A DNA stretch of 5,636 nt from JADCRZ01 sp039921525 (GTDB taxonomy: Bacteria > Bacteroidota > Bacteroidia > Chitinophagales > Chitinophagaceae): assembly GCA_039921525.1 (NCBI GenBank), contig JBDSBP010000001.1:1-5636 (forward strand). Reading direction: 5' to 3'. Made by a program: the position numbers and the translations under genes. Below are positions 5,315-5,636 of the stretch, in pieces (position 1 is the stretch's first letter; every line of letters begins with the position of its first letter). The notes below the pieces were generated by a model. The model saw only the letters and a program-made list of their open reading frames with translations, was not told where the DNA came from and searched no databases.

Positions 5315-5502
5315 CATCCGCCGAGGTGTAAATAAGAATTCTTAAACTTTGATCGGGTCGCAGCCGCATATTCCACCGCCGAAGTCTAAAGTTATGTTGA
5401 TCACCGAACTGCTGCTGACAAGTCGTAGAATATTCACTTTTTTTTACGCCTGAAATATTACATCGATTAAAATCGATTAGATTTTTGAACCGGTTTCTTC
5501 AT

Positions 5503-5510
5503 GGCCCATA
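5503..5510 (-). repeat. Remnant end box of a fifth attC-like repeat, split by the intron
   Basis: GGCCCATA lies exactly against the predicted intron 3' end. On the minus strand this reads TATGGGCC, the continuation of a GTTATGGGCC box. It is complementary to the right end of repeat D (4986-4995), as expected for the opposite end of the same cassette. The rest of this repeat should lie beyond the intron's 5' end, outside the window. Confidence 0.6.
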
Positions 5511-5636
5511 GTCGAGTAGGCAAGGGCATTTCAGCCCAAGCCTCTCACAGAACCGTGCTTGAAAGTCTCCCTTCACACGGCTCTTCCTGTTTAGTCATAA
5601 ATGTATAAATACATTGTGGATATACCGAATACCAGG
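5511..5636 (-). mobile_element. Group II intron, 3' end only (domains V and VI)
   Basis: The minus strand carries a 34-nt domain V followed by a domain VI hairpin. Domain VI has stems AGGC/GCCT and GGGC/GCCC, an unpaired A seven bases from the end, and the 3' terminus CCTACTCGAC, which ends in AC as group II introns do. The rest of the ribozyme and any reverse transcriptase/maturase gene would lie beyond base 5636. The 50 nt before domain V may hold the end of that gene, but three frames are possible and none can be chosen. The element is a self-splicing, retrotransposing RNA. Its subclass cannot be assigned from this part. Confidence 0.88.
5550..5583 (-). ncRNA. Group II intron domain V (catalytic hairpin)
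   Basis: On the minus strand GAGCCGTG pairs with CACGGTTC over 8 bp, carrying the AGC catalytic triad. A two-base bulge (AG) follows on the 3' side, then a six-pair upper stem TGAAGG/CTTTCA and a GAGA tetraloop. The total is exactly 34 nt, the normal domain V size and layout. Confidence 0.9.

Larger units (their letters stand above)
4996..5510 (-). other. Cassette without a convincing ORF; hairpin-rich
   Basis: No minus- or plus-strand frame in this stretch of about 515 nt has a credible start and length. The first ATG after the cassette edge (5502-5500) gives only 11 codons. Short protein-like strings occur in different minus-strand frames, for example NDVYPILGLGYKWTFN near 5195-5250, but stops and frame changes separate them. 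A decayed gene cannot be excluded. Several strong inverted repeats (5191-5235 and 5277-5314), the palindrome TAAGAATTCTTA (5333-5344) and paired ATCGAT sites (5462-5477) make a structured noncoding RNA or regulatory cassette an alternative. Confidence 0.5.

Noticed and set aside
5195..5460. Outer-membrane beta-barrel pseudogene
   Set aside because: Protein-like strings occur in three frames, but no assembly of them gives a recognisable family, and the best string overlaps a strong hairpin. Kept only as an alternative reading of the ORF-less cassette.
5584..5636. C-terminus of the intron-encoded reverse transcriptase
   Set aside because: Only about 50 nt are available, with stops in two frames and one open frame that runs into domain V. 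No RT or maturase motif is visible, so no gene was called.

Overview
The window looks like accessory DNA from a Bacteroidota bacterium (Chitinophagaceae or Sphingobacteriia-like). This is an inference from AT-rich spacers, weak or absent Shine-Dalgarno sequences, a TAnnTTTG-like promoter and the protein styles. No rRNA, tRNA or housekeeping gene is present to confirm it. Every credible gene is on the minus strand.

The organising feature is a family of four long imperfect inverted repeats of about 200 bp: A 1341-1542, B 2084-2280, C 3352-3550 and D 4796-4995. All four lie in the same orientation, and genes sit between them. Each repeat is bounded by GCCGCTAAC and GTTAGCGGC, or variants, and contains a 19-20 nt outer stem. 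The pattern resembles an integron gene-cassette array with very long attC-like sites and no integrase in view. The strongest support is that each cassette's first bases are complementary to the end box at its own far end, as the cassette model predicts.

Read on the minus strand from right to left, the layout is as follows. (1) At 5511-5636 is the 3' end of a group II intron (domains V and VI), which abuts TATGGGCC, apparently the remnant of a fifth repeat end. (2) At about 4804-5510 is a cassette without a convincing ORF but with several strong hairpins; it ends in repeat D. (3) Next is a cassette with an exported alpha/beta hydrolase of the proline iminopeptidase type (3679-4596), ending in repeat C. 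(4) Next is a cassette with two small membrane proteins (2990-3313 and 2457-2867), the second followed by an in-frame 38-codon extension beyond a TAG; it ends in repeat B. (5) Next is a cassette with two or three tiny proteins (1908-2060, 1641-1868 and possibly 1434-1622), ending in repeat A. (6) The last is a cassette with a tannase/feruloyl-esterase family enzyme (1-1186), cut by the window edge.

No shared pathway links the gene products. They look like a collection of unrelated cargo (two exported hydrolases and several small membrane proteins), as cassette arrays usually carry. The tannase-like gene is visibly richer in GC than the other genes, which fits separate origins.
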